Shown here: positions 52,901 through 62,079 of the stretch, piece after piece
Position numbering within the stretch: position 1 is the first letter of the stretch
How the letters are laid out: every line of letters begins with the position of its first letter
NCBI RefSeq assembly: GCF_003075075.1
Contig: NZ_QCYM01000012.1
Coordinates: forward strand, 1-64,000
DNA length: 64,000 bases
Direction: 5' to 3'
Source of the DNA: Labrenzia sp. 011
Lineage (GTDB): Bacteria > Pseudomonadota > Alphaproteobacteria > Rhizobiales > Stappiaceae
Translations under genes and position numbers: made by a program
The notes under the pieces: generated by a model
Database searches by the model: none
Told to the model about the DNA's origin: nothing
The model's input: only the letters and a program-made list of their open reading frames with translations

Positions 52901-54079
52901 ATGAAGCCGACCAATCCGGTCTTTACCGGCATCAACACGACCGTGTTCGAGACCATGTCGCGTCTTGCCATGGCCCATGGTGCGGTCAATCTCGGGCAGG
53001 GATTTCCCGATGTGGACGGGCCGCAGGATATCCGTCAGGCCGCTGCAAGCGCATTGCTGGAGGGACCGAACCAGTATCCGCCGATGCTGGGGCTGCCGCA
53101 ATTGCGCGAGGCGGTCGCGGAAGCGAACCGGCGATTTTACGGCCTCGACGTCGATCCGGCGAGCGAGGTTCTGGTGACCTCAGGCGCAACGGAGGCGCTG
53201 GCCGACTGCATTTTCGCGCTTGTGTCGCCCGGTGACGAAGTGGTTCTGATCGAGCCGCTGTATGACTGTTACCTGCCGCTTGTGAAACAGGCGGGCGGCA
53301 TACCGGTAAGGGTACGGGTCACCCCGCCGCACTGGACCCTGGACCGGCAGGCGCTGGAGCGGGCCTTTTCCGACAAGACCAAGGCCATTGTCCTCAACAA
53401 TCCGATGAATCCGACCGCAAAGGTGTTTTCGCACGACGAGCTGCGGTTCATTGCGGATCTGTGTGTCAGGCACGACGCCTATGCGATCTGCGACGAGGTT
53501 TATGAGCATCTGGTGTTCGACGGTCAGGCGCATCGCCCCCTCATGACTTTCGAAGGCATGCGCGAGCGCTCGGTGCGGATCGGCTCGGCGGGCAAGACCT
53601 TTTCGCTGACCGGATGGAAGGTCGGCTATATCACCGGCGCGGCCGGTCTGCTGGACCCGGTCGCCAAGGCGCATCAGTGGCTGACCTTCACCACGCCGCC
53701 GGCGCTTCAAAAGGCGGTTGCCTTCGGTCTGCGCAAGGACGAGAGCTACTATCTGGGTCTTGCAGGGGATCTGATGGCCAGGCGTGACCGGATGGCGGAA
53801 GGCCTGTCGGGACTCGGTTTCGCGGTTCTGCCCTGCGCGGCGACCTACTTCCTGACCTGCGGGATCGAAGGCCTCGGTCTGGGCGGTACGGATGTGGAGG
53901 TCTGCGAGACGCTGGTGAGACAGGCGGGCGTTGCCGCCGTGCCCGTTTCCGCCTTTTACGGGGCCGACGCGCCCACGGGCTATATCCGCTTCTGTTTCTG
54001 CAAGCGCGAAGAGGTGATCGACGAGGCGCTGGCGCGGCTGTCGGCCTTTTTGACTGCGGCGCGCAGCGAATCCGCATAG
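52901..54079 (+). CDS. Class I/II aminotransferase
   Basis: A 392-aa PLP enzyme of fold type I. INLGQGFPDVDGP-like sequence begins it (VNLGQGFPDVDGPQDI), as in methionine/kynurenine-type aminotransferases. LNNPMNPTAKVFSHDELRFIADLC, YAICDEVYEHLVFDG and the PLP lysine in GSAGKTFSLTGWKVGYITG (near residue 233) follow. The likely reaction is transamination of a sulfur or aromatic amino acid. It heads a three-gene set with asparaginase and a DDAH-type enzyme. Confidence 0.92.
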   Translation: MKPTNPVFTGINTTVFETMSRLAMAHGAVNLGQGFPDVDGPQDIRQAAASALLEGPNQYPPMLGLPQLREAVAEANRRFYGLDVDPASEVLVTSGATEALADCIFALVSPGDEVVLIEPLYDCYLPLVKQAGGIPVRVRVTPPHWTLDRQALERAFSDKTKAIVLNNPMNPTAKVFSHDELRFIADLCVRHDAYAICDEVYEHLVFDGQAHRPLMTFEGMRERSVRIGSAGKTFSLTGWKVGYITGAAGLLDPVAKAHQWLTFTTPPALQKAVAFGLRKDESYYLGLAGDLMARRDRMAEGLSGLGFAVLPCAATYFLTCGIEGLGLGGTDVEVCETLVRQAGVAAVPVSAFYGADAPTGYIRFCFCKREEVIDEALARLSAFLTAARSESA

Positions 54080-54154
54080 CCTTCAGACCAGACTGATGCA
54101 TCCTGCGTTCAGGTGGACGCAGAAATACTGAACCAGTTCCGGATGAGAAATTTC

Positions 54155-55183
54155 ATGGACAATCCCGCACTTGTGGACGTTACCCGCGGCAGCCTGACCG
54201 AAAGCCGTCATCGCGGCAGCGTTGCGGTCTGCGACCCGGACGGCAAACTCGTTTGCGGGATCGGCAATGTCGAAGCCCGGGTGTTTCCGCGCTCGGCGAT
54301 CAAGGCGATGCAGGCCCTGCCGCTGGTGGAATCGGGGGCGGCGGAAGCGCTGGCGCTGACGGATGCCGAACTGTCGCTTGCCTGCGCTTCCCATAACGGG
54401 GAGGAGACCCATGCCAGCGCGGCCCGGGTCATGCTGCTGAAGGCAGGTCTTACCGAAGATGCGCTGGAATGCGGACCTCAATGGCCGCAGCGGATGGAGG
54501 ATGCGGCCAAGCTGATCCTTGCCGATGAAATGCCCTGTGGCCTGCACAACAACTGTTCGGGCAAACATGCCGGGTTTCTCGGGCTTGCGAAGGTCATGGG
54601 GGTGGAAACCCGCGGCTATGTGGAAGCCAGCCATCCTGTCCAGCGGGAAGTCCGGCTGGTTATGGAACAGATGACCGGCGACACGCTGACAGAGGATGTC
54701 TGCGGCACGGACGGCTGTTCCATTCCCACCTATGCCTCTGCGCTGAAAAGCTTCGCCCGTGCCTTTGCCACCTTCGGGAGCGGAAAAGGGCTGGAGCCGC
54801 TGCGCGCCGATGCGGCACAGAGGCTGTTCGATGCCTGCATCAACGAGCCCTACATGGTGGCGGGGGCGGACCGGTTCTGCACGAAGGTGATGGAAGCCTT
54901 CCGGGGCCGGGTGTTCGTCAAGACCGGGGCGGAAGGGGTCTACTGCGCGGCCATTCCCGAACTGGGTTTCGGCGTGGCGCTCAAATGCGACGACGGGGCC
55001 GCGCGTGCGGCGGAAGTGATGATGGCGACGGTTCTTGAAGCGATGCTTGATCTCAACGACGACGAATCCGTGCTTCTGGACAGTCTCGTCAATCCGCCGG
55101 TTCTGACGCGGCGCGGAATTCAGGCCGGACATATCCGGCCCAGGGCGGAGTTTCTGTCGGCGCTGAAGACGGCGCTGCACTGA
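54155..55183 (+). CDS. L-asparaginase of the rhizobial (class 3, AnsA-like) type
   Basis: A 342-aa cytoplasmic enzyme of the asparaginase-II family found in rhizobia, unrelated to the E. coli enzymes. The reported catalytic and metal residues are all present by pattern. Ser and Lys lie in FPRSAIKAMQ and Ser in ACASHNGEETH. Cys and Lys lie in NNCSGKHAGF, the second Cys in DVCGTDGCS, and a late Lys in VFVKTGAEGVYCA. ATG 54155 (MDNPALVDV) is chosen. ATG 54143 is possible. It follows the aminotransferase by about 75 bp and would release aspartate and ammonia. Confidence 0.9.
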   Translation: MDNPALVDVTRGSLTESRHRGSVAVCDPDGKLVCGIGNVEARVFPRSAIKAMQALPLVESGAAEALALTDAELSLACASHNGEETHASAARVMLLKAGLTEDALECGPQWPQRMEDAAKLILADEMPCGLHNNCSGKHAGFLGLAKVMGVETRGYVEASHPVQREVRLVMEQMTGDTLTEDVCGTDGCSIPTYASALKSFARAFATFGSGKGLEPLRADAAQRLFDACINEPYMVAGADRFCTKVMEAFRGRVFVKTGAEGVYCAAIPELGFGVALKCDDGAARAAEVMMATVLEAMLDLNDDESVLLDSLVNPPVLTRRGIQAGHIRPRAEFLSALKTALH

Positions 55184-55230
55184 TCCCGGATCCCGGTTCG
55201 TTCCCCGTCATCGTCTGTGGAGTTTGTCTC

Positions 55231-56031
55231 ATGCCGCACCGGCCCGGATTGTCCTTCCGTTTCACCCATGCGATCGCCAGAACCCCGGCCGACAGTGTCG
55301 CCGACGGGCTTCGTGCGGTCGACGCCGGCAATCCCAGCGGCGAAAAGTTCCGGCAGGAACACGGGCTTTACGTGCTGGCCCTGCGGGACGCCGGTCTCAG
55401 CGTCGACGTTCTTCCGCCATTGGAGGACTATCCGGACAGCTGTTTTGTCGAGGACCCCGCCTTCTGTCTTCCCGACGGCGCGATCCAGTTGTGGCCCGGG
55501 GCGCAAAGCCGCCAGGGGGAGGGGCGGGAGATCCGCGCCGCGCTGGACAAGCGCTTCGGCAGGGTCGTCGAACTGCCGGGCTCCGGTCATGTCGACGGCG
55601 GCGATATCCTGACGCTGGACGACGTCATCCTGATCGGCCTGTCCGCCCGCACCGACCGGGAGGGGGCGGAGGCCTTTGCGGCGCTGCTGGAGACCTGGGG
55701 ATATCGGGCGGAAGTCTGCAACACCCCGGACGGGGTGCTGCATTTCAAGACTGCCTGTTCCACCTTGGGCGACGATGTCATTCTTGCCACGAAGGTCATG
55801 GCCGACAGCGGTTTCTTCGGTGAACGGCGGGTGATCGAGGTGCCGGAAGGCGAGGACTATGCGGCCAATGTCATCCGTGTGAACGACGTGGTGCTGGTTC
55901 CGGAAGGCTATCCGAAGACACTTGCCGCCATCAGGGCCACCGGGTTCGACACGGTGGTGCTGCCGACCCACGAGGCGCGCAAGGTGGATGGCGGCTTGTC
56001 CTGCCTGTCCCTGAGGTTTTCCCTCGGCTGA
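55231..56031 (+). CDS. Dimethylarginine dimethylaminohydrolase (DDAH)-type protein
   Basis: A 266-aa amidinotransferase-fold hydrolase expected to convert dimethylarginine to citrulline and dimethylamine. Key features are DYPDSCFVEDPAF (Glu-Asp), the catalytic His in SGHVDGGDIL, LKTACSTLGD-like HFKTACSTL and the C-terminal catalytic Cys in KVDGGLSCLSLRF. It lies 47 bp after the asparaginase, so the operon combines transamination, asparagine hydrolysis and arginine-derivative breakdown. This is consistent with nitrogen scavenging. Confidence 0.92.
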   Translation: MPHRPGLSFRFTHAIARTPADSVADGLRAVDAGNPSGEKFRQEHGLYVLALRDAGLSVDVLPPLEDYPDSCFVEDPAFCLPDGAIQLWPGAQSRQGEGREIRAALDKRFGRVVELPGSGHVDGGDILTLDDVILIGLSARTDREGAEAFAALLETWGYRAEVCNTPDGVLHFKTACSTLGDDVILATKVMADSGFFGERRVIEVPEGEDYAANVIRVNDVVLVPEGYPKTLAAIRATGFDTVVLPTHEARKVDGGLSCLSLRFSLG

Positions 56032-56202
56032 TGGCGAAAATCTTCTGAAATCGACGGGTTTCCAGACCTGCAATCGGTTCCGGTCGGAGGACTGCCTGTC
56101 TGGTGCGTCCCCATGCGAGCCTCTTTCGAAGCCGGCACGAGGACGGGCTGGTTCTCATTGCAAGAACCGACAGGCATTTGGACTTTTGTCGGTTCGGATC
56201 CT

Positions 56203-57414
56203 TTAGTGGGCAACGGCCGTCAAGGAGAGCCTGAGTTCGTTACCGACGACTTGGAGAGAAGGCGTTATGTTAGAGGGAAATGAATTGAAATGGACAAGTT
56301 CGGCCAGCTTGTTCAGGTCAGAAGATGGTCCCGGTGCCGTGATGAGTGTCGAAACGGTGGACCTTGGATGGTCGGGATAGGTTTCGGCGGTAATTTCGAG
56401 AACACCTCCCGATACGTCCAGTGTTTCCAGAATTGACAAATGAGACGTGTGCCCCTCGTAATTGTCTATTCGGAATTTTAGGTAACCGCCTGTCTGTTTG
56501 TAATGTTTGACGGAGCAGGATCCCTTGGTTCCCATCTGAAAATCACCGTCCGTGTTTGTGACCGTATCCGCGGTATTCCCGTCAAAGGCACCGTAGGGGT
56601 CCGTGCTGCTGATGTTTCCGCTAAAACGGCCGCCATTATTCAGTTCTATTTTGGGAACATTGGCTCCTATAATCTGACCTGGATCCTGAAAGTTATTGCC
56701 GCTGACCTCAATTGTATCATTGCTCCAGATAGTGCCCGTTCCGTCGGACTGTATCTGACAAAGTGTGTCGACTGTCGTCTTTCCGAGAATGACGACAGTG
56801 TCGGATGGAATTGTCATGAATGTTTCGGATTGATATTCCATAATCAGCGAGGCCATTGCAGGTTCCGCCGTATTATACTGTTCGACCTGACTGTCCTGAA
56901 CGGAGTTGTCTTGCTCACCGCTCTCCACGGTGACAATGGATTCAGAGGAAACCCTGACTTCTCTCTCGTTGAATAGCCGACCGCCGAGTTTCAATTCTGC
57001 GAAGTTGGTAATCGAGACACCACCGGCGGAAAACATCTCTCCGGAAGGGACGTGAAACAGACCTTGATCGGCAGTCACATTTGCCAGTGAGCCACCTTGG
57101 ACGCCTATGAGCGCGGAACCGTTCGGTCCAAAGACGTTGCTCATGCCTGTCCCCTTCGACCGGACACCGAATGTCACTTTGGCGCCGTTTTCGACCGTAA
57201 GGACCGAAAATCCGCCATCGAAGATCTCACTACCCGTTGAACTTTTGATTTTCGCATTCTTATTGAGCGGTGTGGTGTCGGCGCTCAAGGTAAAGGACGC
57301 CACGATATCAATTACTTGGGTCTGATTGGAGTTTACGTTCGCGATTGCCGAATTGAATTCGGCCTCGGTCGAGACATTTTGAGTGATGCTTTCCTTCGCC
57401 GTGAAATCGGCCAT
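56203..57414 (-). CDS. Beta-rich, Asn/Thr/Ser-rich protein of unknown function
   Basis: A 403-aa protein with no family I recognise. Composition is Ser/Thr/Asn/Gly/Val-rich, with many short strand-turn units (VLTVENGAKVTFGVRSKGTG, AELKLGGRLFNEREVRV, LETLDVSGGVLEITAETYP), suggesting a right-handed beta-helix or passenger-like fold. There is no N-terminal signal peptide, no C-terminal autotransporter barrel and no GGxGxD calcium repeat. Type I secretion with a C-terminal signal is possible. Local GC is lower than in the flanks, hinting at transfer. Upstream on this strand the region 57415-57500 is AT-rich and likely holds its promoter. Confidence 0.75.
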   Translation of the reverse strand: MADFTAKESITQNVSTEAEFNSAIANVNSNQTQVIDIVASFTLSADTTPLNKNAKIKSSTGSEIFDGGFSVLTVENGAKVTFGVRSKGTGMSNVFGPNGSALIGVQGGSLANVTADQGLFHVPSGEMFSAGGVSITNFAELKLGGRLFNEREVRVSSESIVTVESGEQDNSVQDSQVEQYNTAEPAMASLIMEYQSETFMTIPSDTVVILGKTTVDTLCQIQSDGTGTIWSNDTIEVSGNNFQDPGQIIGANVPKIELNNGGRFSGNISSTDPYGAFDGNTADTVTNTDGDFQMGTKGSCSVKHYKQTGGYLKFRIDNYEGHTSHLSILETLDVSGGVLEITAETYPDHPRSTVSTLITAPGPSSDLNKLAELVHFNSFPSNITPSLQVVGNELRLSLTAVAH

Positions 57415-57540
57415 AGTTGCCCCCTGTCAATATTGTTGCAACTATTGGTACCTCACTAAATAATAACATATCATAAAAGTAGAATGCGAGATTCTTGCGG
57501 TGTTCGATTGTCGTGAATGGCCGCATCAGAAGCCTCTGTT

Positions 57541-57561
57541 TTGAGACTTGAGACTTGAGAC
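57541..57561. repeat. Three tandem copies of TTGAGAC
   Basis: A 7-bp unit is repeated three times without change, ending 5 bp from the stop codon of the Tat-exported protein gene. Such tracts are prone to slippage. It lies outside the genes, so a change in copy number would not shift a frame. Confidence 0.85.
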
Positions 57562-57566
57562 TTCGT

Positions 57567-58937
57567 TCAAGCCGCGATCTGGTTGTCCCGTATGGTCAGG
57601 TTGTCGAATTCCGACGCATTGTTGAGTTCGCCCGTGACCTTGTCCAGCCAGCGGAAGCCATTGATCGATCCCGACCGTGCGCCCTGAACGATGTTATTGG
57701 TGATGACGGCCGGTCCGGAGCCCTCGACAACGGTGACGGCAATGCCGGTGCCGCAGTCCCGGATGATGTTCTGGGAGGCGGCGATGTTGCGCATATAGGG
57801 GCCCCAGCCGAGCAGCATGCCGAATTTGGGCGCACCCTCGATCACGTTGCCGGTCAGGGCCGTATCGGCTTCGGCGGAAATCCCGATGCCGAAACCCGCG
57901 ACCTCCGACGGGTAGGGGCCGACGTCGGTGATGTTGCGCACGAGGTTTCCCGAGCAGACCGCCATGCGGCCACCATCCATGAAGTTGGCGATGGAAATCC
58001 CCGTTGTGCCGCCGTCGACGATGTTGTCGGAGATGACGGCGCCCTGGAAACCGAATTCCGAATAGATCGCGGTCTCGCCGGAGCGCTGGCAGGAGTTGCC
58101 GATGATCTGAACGTTCGAGCCGGTATTGGAGCGGATGGCGGAAAAGGCGCAGTCGGCGATCCGGTTGTTGGAGATCATCACGCCGTGTGCCCGGAAGACG
58201 TTGATGCCGTTGCCGAACTGGCCCGTGCCGCCGTAGCGGGCGCCGATGCGCTCCACCCGGTTGCCGGAGACGATGGTCCCGTCCTCTCCCTCGCGCCAGC
58301 GGTGCACCCAGATGCCGCCGTTGGCGCAGTCGGAGACCGTGTTACCGGTGATCGCAAGGCCGACGGCCTCGTTGGAACGGATGCCGGCTTCGGCGGCGCC
58401 CGACACGCGGCAGTTTTCCACCCGGCCGGAACAGCGGTCCATGACGAGACCCATTTTCGACGAACCGGTGATCTCGCAATTGTCGAGCACCGCGTTGCGC
58501 ACGCCGATGAAGTGCAGCAGGCCTTCGGTGAAGTCGCCAATGGATCGGTTGGCACCGTCGAAGGTGAGCCCGGTGAGGCCGATATTGCTGACGCCTTCCG
58601 CGCGGATGAGCTGTCCGCCGCCGCCCTGGTAGACAAGCCGCGTGCGGCCCGGAACGCCGACAATCAGCGTGCCGGAAGGCAGCCGCAAATTGGCGACCGG
58701 GTAGGTTCCGGCCGGCAGAAACAGCGCACGGCCACGTTCAACGGCGCGGTTGACCGCGTTCTGGAACTGGGCGGTCTGATCGTCGGCGGCATTGGGAACA
58801 AGGCCCAGTTCCGCGGAATCTATGGAGCCCCTGAGATCGGCGACCTTCATCTGTGCTGCGGCCACTGTCCCGGAAAGGCACAAGGCTGTCCCGGCAAGAA
58901 ACGCGCGGCGGTTCAGTCGTGAAAAATCTCTCGTCAT
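57567..58937 (-). CDS. TIGR03808-type Tat-exported repetitive (beta-helix) protein
   Basis: A 456-aa protein exported by the twin-arginine pathway. The leader is LNRRAFLAGTALCLSGTVAAA. The mature part starts with the TIGR03808-like segment DQTAQFQNAVNRAVERGRALFLPAGTYPVANLRLPSGTLIVG. It then consists of parallel beta-helix coils with repeated N-x-I/V units (VLDNCEITGSS, ISNNRIADC, IIGNSCQRSG, VISDNIVDGG). Its fold resembles polysaccharide lyases, but its substrate is unknown. The start is the Met directly before the twin-arginine leader. Longer upstream readings overlap the next gene antisense-like and were rejected. Confidence 0.92.
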   Translation of the reverse strand: MTRDFSRLNRRAFLAGTALCLSGTVAAAQMKVADLRGSIDSAELGLVPNAADDQTAQFQNAVNRAVERGRALFLPAGTYPVANLRLPSGTLIVGVPGRTRLVYQGGGGQLIRAEGVSNIGLTGLTFDGANRSIGDFTEGLLHFIGVRNAVLDNCEITGSSKMGLVMDRCSGRVENCRVSGAAEAGIRSNEAVGLAITGNTVSDCANGGIWVHRWREGEDGTIVSGNRVERIGARYGGTGQFGNGINVFRAHGVMISNNRIADCAFSAIRSNTGSNVQIIGNSCQRSGETAIYSEFGFQGAVISDNIVDGGTTGISIANFMDGGRMAVCSGNLVRNITDVGPYPSEVAGFGIGISAEADTALTGNVIEGAPKFGMLLGWGPYMRNIAASQNIIRDCGTGIAVTVVEGSGPAVITNNIVQGARSGSINGFRWLDKVTGELNNASEFDNLTIRDNQIAA

Positions 58938-59028
58938 GGGCTCCGGCCAGTTGCTTCCAGCGTCCCGGAATGGGAAGCGGTCCCGTTTCCATGAGGGAAG
59001 GAGCAAGAGGTGTGCCGTTTGGGCCCGG

Positions 59029-59637
59029 TTACCGCAAACGTCTGGCCGTTTCCCGAAGCAGACGGACGGCAGCGTCTTCAACGACATGAAAGGGCGGGCG
59101 CCGGTCCCGGGGTCCCTTGGGGAGCGCGGGAACATGAACGAAGATGCTCGGAATGCCGGAGCCGATCGAGTCCCAGAGCGTGGCGTTGCACAGATAGGTG
59201 CCGGCATCAAAGGACAGGGACACCGGCGCGCCTGCCGCGCGGGCGGCCCGGCAGAGTGCGCGGCCGGGCAGGGTAGCGCTGCGCGCCCGTTCAGGATCGC
59301 TGGTCAGCTCCGGGCGGGCGGGCGCGTGGCCGCCGGCATCCGGGCGCACGCGGATTGCCCGGTTGACCGCACGGGTTTCGATGTTGAGCGTGCGGCGGGT
59401 GCCGTCCACGCCGAAATGGACAATGGCATCCGGCCGGATCTCGCGGCGGAGCCTGTCCGTCACCTCCCAACGGCCGGCCCAGGTGGTCGGCAGGACATGA
59501 AACACGAAGCGCACGCCAGAGCGGTCTCCGCCCAGCCGTTTCGGCAGGCGGCGCATCAGCTTCTCGGTCGGGTTTACCGGAGCGCCGGGAAAGGGCGAAA
59601 AGCCGGTGACCAGAATGATCTTTGGAGCCTGCCTCAT
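59029..59637 (-). CDS. Pyroglutamyl-peptidase I-like (C15) cysteine peptidase
   Basis: A 202-aa protein of peptidase family C15. It opens with ILVTGFSPFPGAPVNPTEKL. It has the Glu in TLNIETRAVN, the Cys in DAGTYLCNATLW and the His in FVHVPALP, so the catalytic triad is complete. It would remove N-terminal pyroglutamate from peptides. It lies 7 bp downstream of meaB and is probably co-transcribed, an unusual functional pairing. Confidence 0.88.
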   Translation of the reverse strand: MRQAPKIILVTGFSPFPGAPVNPTEKLMRRLPKRLGGDRSGVRFVFHVLPTTWAGRWEVTDRLRREIRPDAIVHFGVDGTRRTLNIETRAVNRAIRVRPDAGGHAPARPELTSDPERARSATLPGRALCRAARAAGAPVSLSFDAGTYLCNATLWDSIGSGIPSIFVHVPALPKGPRDRRPPFHVVEDAAVRLLRETARRLR

Positions 59638-59644
59638 CCGCCGT

Positions 59645-60643
59645 TCATTCCTCCAGGCCCATCAGCTGCGCCAGTTCGTCCACGGCGAAGGAGACCGCCA
59701 TCCTGCCTTCGCGGACACTGGTTTCGAGGGATTGCAGCCGGTCGGCGGTTTTCCGGTTGGTCTTGAGGGCTTCCATCATCCGCTGACGCAGCATGTCCCA
59801 CATCCAGGCGACCTGTTGCCGGCTGCGTTTTTCCTGCCACTCGCCGCTGGCCTGGGTGCGTTCACGGAAAATGCCGATCTGCTCCCAGAGATGATCCAGA
59901 CCCTCGTTGGCGAGGCCCGAGATGGTGATCACCGGCGGTGTCCAGGTCTCGGACCGGGGCGCGAGGATATGCAGCGCCGCGCGGTAGTTCGAGGCGGCGG
60001 ACCGGGCGCGTGTCTGGCCGTCGCCGTCAGCCTTGTTGACGGCGATCATGTCGGCGATCTCCAGAACCCCCTTCTTGATCCCCTGAAGCTCGTCGCCCGC
60101 ACCGGGCAGCATCAGCACGAGAAAGAAGTCGACCATGTCGGCAACCGTCGTTTCCGACTGGCCGATGCCGACGGTTTCCACGAGGATCACGTCGAAGCCG
60201 GCCGCCTCGCACAGCAGCATGGTTTCGCGGGTCTTGGCGGCGACACCGCCGAGCGTGCCCGCGGAGGGCGAGGGGCGGATGAAGGCATTCGGGTCCACCG
60301 CCAGATTCGCCATGCGGGTCTTGTCGCCGAGGATCGAGCCGCCGGTGCGGGTCGAGGACGGATCGACGGCAAGAACCGCAACCTTGTGCCCGGCGGCGGT
60401 GAGATTGGAACCAAGCGTGTCGATCGTCGTGGACTTGCCGACCCCCGGTACACCGGTGATCCCCACGCGCAGCGCATTGCCTGTCATCGGCAACAGGTCC
60501 TGGATCAGCCGATGCGCCAGGCGCCGGTGTTCGGTCTTTTTCGATTCCACCAGCGTGATCGCCCGCGCCAGCGCCGCGCGCTTTCCGGCCTTCAGGTCCG
60601 TGGCGAGCTGCCCGGGATCGATGGATCTTGCCTTGGTCATCAT
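59645..60643 (-). CDS. meaB: MeaB-type GTPase chaperone of methylmalonyl-CoA mutase
   Basis: A G3E-family GTPase (332 aa) that protects and reactivates methylmalonyl-CoA mutase and gates cobalamin loading. The P-loop is GITGVPGVGKSTTIDTLG. It also has VAVLAVDPSSTRTGGSILGDKTRM, ILVETVGIGQSE and the base motif IAVNKADGDG. The mutase gene itself is not in the window. The start is MMTKARSIDPG at 60643, with 60640 as an alternative. Confidence 0.95.
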   Translation of the reverse strand: MMTKARSIDPGQLATDLKAGKRAALARAITLVESKKTEHRRLAHRLIQDLLPMTGNALRVGITGVPGVGKSTTIDTLGSNLTAAGHKVAVLAVDPSSTRTGGSILGDKTRMANLAVDPNAFIRPSPSAGTLGGVAAKTRETMLLCEAAGFDVILVETVGIGQSETTVADMVDFFLVLMLPGAGDELQGIKKGVLEIADMIAVNKADGDGQTRARSAASNYRAALHILAPRSETWTPPVITISGLANEGLDHLWEQIGIFRERTQASGEWQEKRSRQQVAWMWDMLRQRMMEALKTNRKTADRLQSLETSVREGRMAVSFAVDELAQLMGLEE

Positions 60644-60821
60644 CCTTCAACGCTTTAGCGCAGGAATCGGCAAAGGTCACGGCCACTAAAGGGTGAACAT
60701 GAACTCCGCTCCGTCCATCCGGGCCGGTCCAGTCGTCTCCGACGCTTCATCGCCATTGTGAAAATCCGGGCAAAGCTGTTAGATACGGGCAGACGATTTT
60801 TCCTGCATTTACCGGTACAGC

Positions 60822-61859
60822 ATGACGCCCCTATCCTATCTGAAAGCGCCTCTCTGGCTCATTGGTCTTGCCGGGACGGACAAGTCTCCGCGCAAAAATC
60901 CTCTCCTTGGCAGCGAGCGCCTGAACAGCTGGGGTCTGCACCGCAAACGGGTAACGATCGCGGCGGATCTGGCGTCGCGGCGCCGTGCCCGTCTCGCCGG
61001 TGCCGTCGATGCGGAGCATCGCACCTTTTTCGACGAGAACGGCTATTTCCTGGTCAAGAACTTCCTGCCGGACGAGGTTTTCAGGCAGTTGAAGGAGGAG
61101 GCCTTCAACCAGCCGTTCGAGACCCGGGAAATGCGCCAGGGGCAGGCGGTGACCCGGATGACGCTGCTGCCGCCGAAAGTCCTGCGCAGGAACGCGGCCC
61201 TGGCGGCGGCCGTGCGGGATCCGCGCGCGCTCGACATGATCCGCTATGCGGCCTCTCACGGCGGGCAACCGCTCAACTTCCTGCAGACCGTGCTCGTCCA
61301 GCCGCAGAAGGTGAAGAAGAAGGATCCGCAGTCGGATGCCCATGCGGACACTTTTCACGCCACGTCCAAGGCCTGGCTGTTTCTGCAGGATGTGGGCGAG
61401 GAGGACGGGCCGTTCTTCTTCGTTCCCGGCTCGCACAGACTGACGCCGGAACGCCTTGAGTGGGAATACCAGTGCTCCCTGACCGCCTCCAAGGACCCGC
61501 GCTCCCATCACGCCAGCGGCTCGTTCCGCATCCGGTCGGACGAGCTGGCTGCGCTCGGATTGCCCCAGCCGGTGAGGATGGCGGTGCCGGAGAACACGCT
61601 GATCGTCGCCGACACCTTTGCCTTCCATGGCCGCACGCCGTCCGACAAGCCGACGGTCCGTTCGGAGATCCACTGGCATATGCGCCGCAATCCGTTCCTG
61701 CCCTGGACGGGGCTCGACATCAAGTCGCTGCCCTTCCTGAAAGACCGGGAAATGCCGGTGCTTATGTCGCTGGCAGACCTTGCCGAAAAGACCCTGAAAC
61801 AGCGCAACATCTGGCGGCCGGTCGGCGATGTGACGGTTCGATCTGAACCGCATGTCTGA
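60822..61859 (+). CDS. Phytanoyl-CoA dioxygenase family protein
   Basis: A 345-aa member of the PhyH Fe(II)/2-oxoglutarate dioxygenase family. FFDENGYFLVKNFLPDEVFRQLKEE opens the domain. The metal site is probably His and Asp in DAHADTFHATSKAWLFL, with the distal His in ADTFAFHGRTP and the 2-oxoglutarate-binding Arg in VRSEIHW. Its function may be hydroxylation of a lipid or small molecule. No genetic partner is evident. The ATG at 60822 is the first in frame. Confidence 0.9.
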   Translation: MTPLSYLKAPLWLIGLAGTDKSPRKNPLLGSERLNSWGLHRKRVTIAADLASRRRARLAGAVDAEHRTFFDENGYFLVKNFLPDEVFRQLKEEAFNQPFETREMRQGQAVTRMTLLPPKVLRRNAALAAAVRDPRALDMIRYAASHGGQPLNFLQTVLVQPQKVKKKDPQSDAHADTFHATSKAWLFLQDVGEEDGPFFFVPGSHRLTPERLEWEYQCSLTASKDPRSHHASGSFRIRSDELAALGLPQPVRMAVPENTLIVADTFAFHGRTPSDKPTVRSEIHWHMRRNPFLPWTGLDIKSLPFLKDREMPVLMSLADLAEKTLKQRNIWRPVGDVTVRSEPHV

Positions 61860-61974
61860 GCCTGAGAAGAGCGCCGTGGCCTATGATCCACATCGGCCCT
61901 GCGACGTGCTCCTTGCCGAACACCCTCCAAACGCGGTCAAATGGGTTCCTATCAACTGCGGTTGGTATAAAGCA

Positions 61975-62075
61975 TGTCGCGTTGAACTGAATTCAGGAAT
62001 TCACCCAGACGCATTTGCGATGCAAACGCTGCCGCGGGCGTCTTCCTGAAACCATGAAGCCGCTAAAACGCGACA
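61975..62075. repeat. Spaced inverted repeat TGTCGCGTT / AACGCGACA
   Basis: TGTCGCGTT at 61975-61983 and AACGCGACA at 62067-62075 are exact inverted copies 83 bp apart, within a gene-free 220-bp region. It resembles short dispersed GTCGCG motifs of rhizobial intergenic DNA, but only two copies are seen here. Confidence 0.4.
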
Positions 62076-62079
62076 CGCT

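Noticed and set aside
61852..62049. A 65-codon frame overlapping the end of the phytanoyl-CoA dioxygenase-like gene
   Set aside because: The overlap resembles translational coupling, but there is no ribosome-binding site and composition is not gene-like. Support is too weak to list as a gene.
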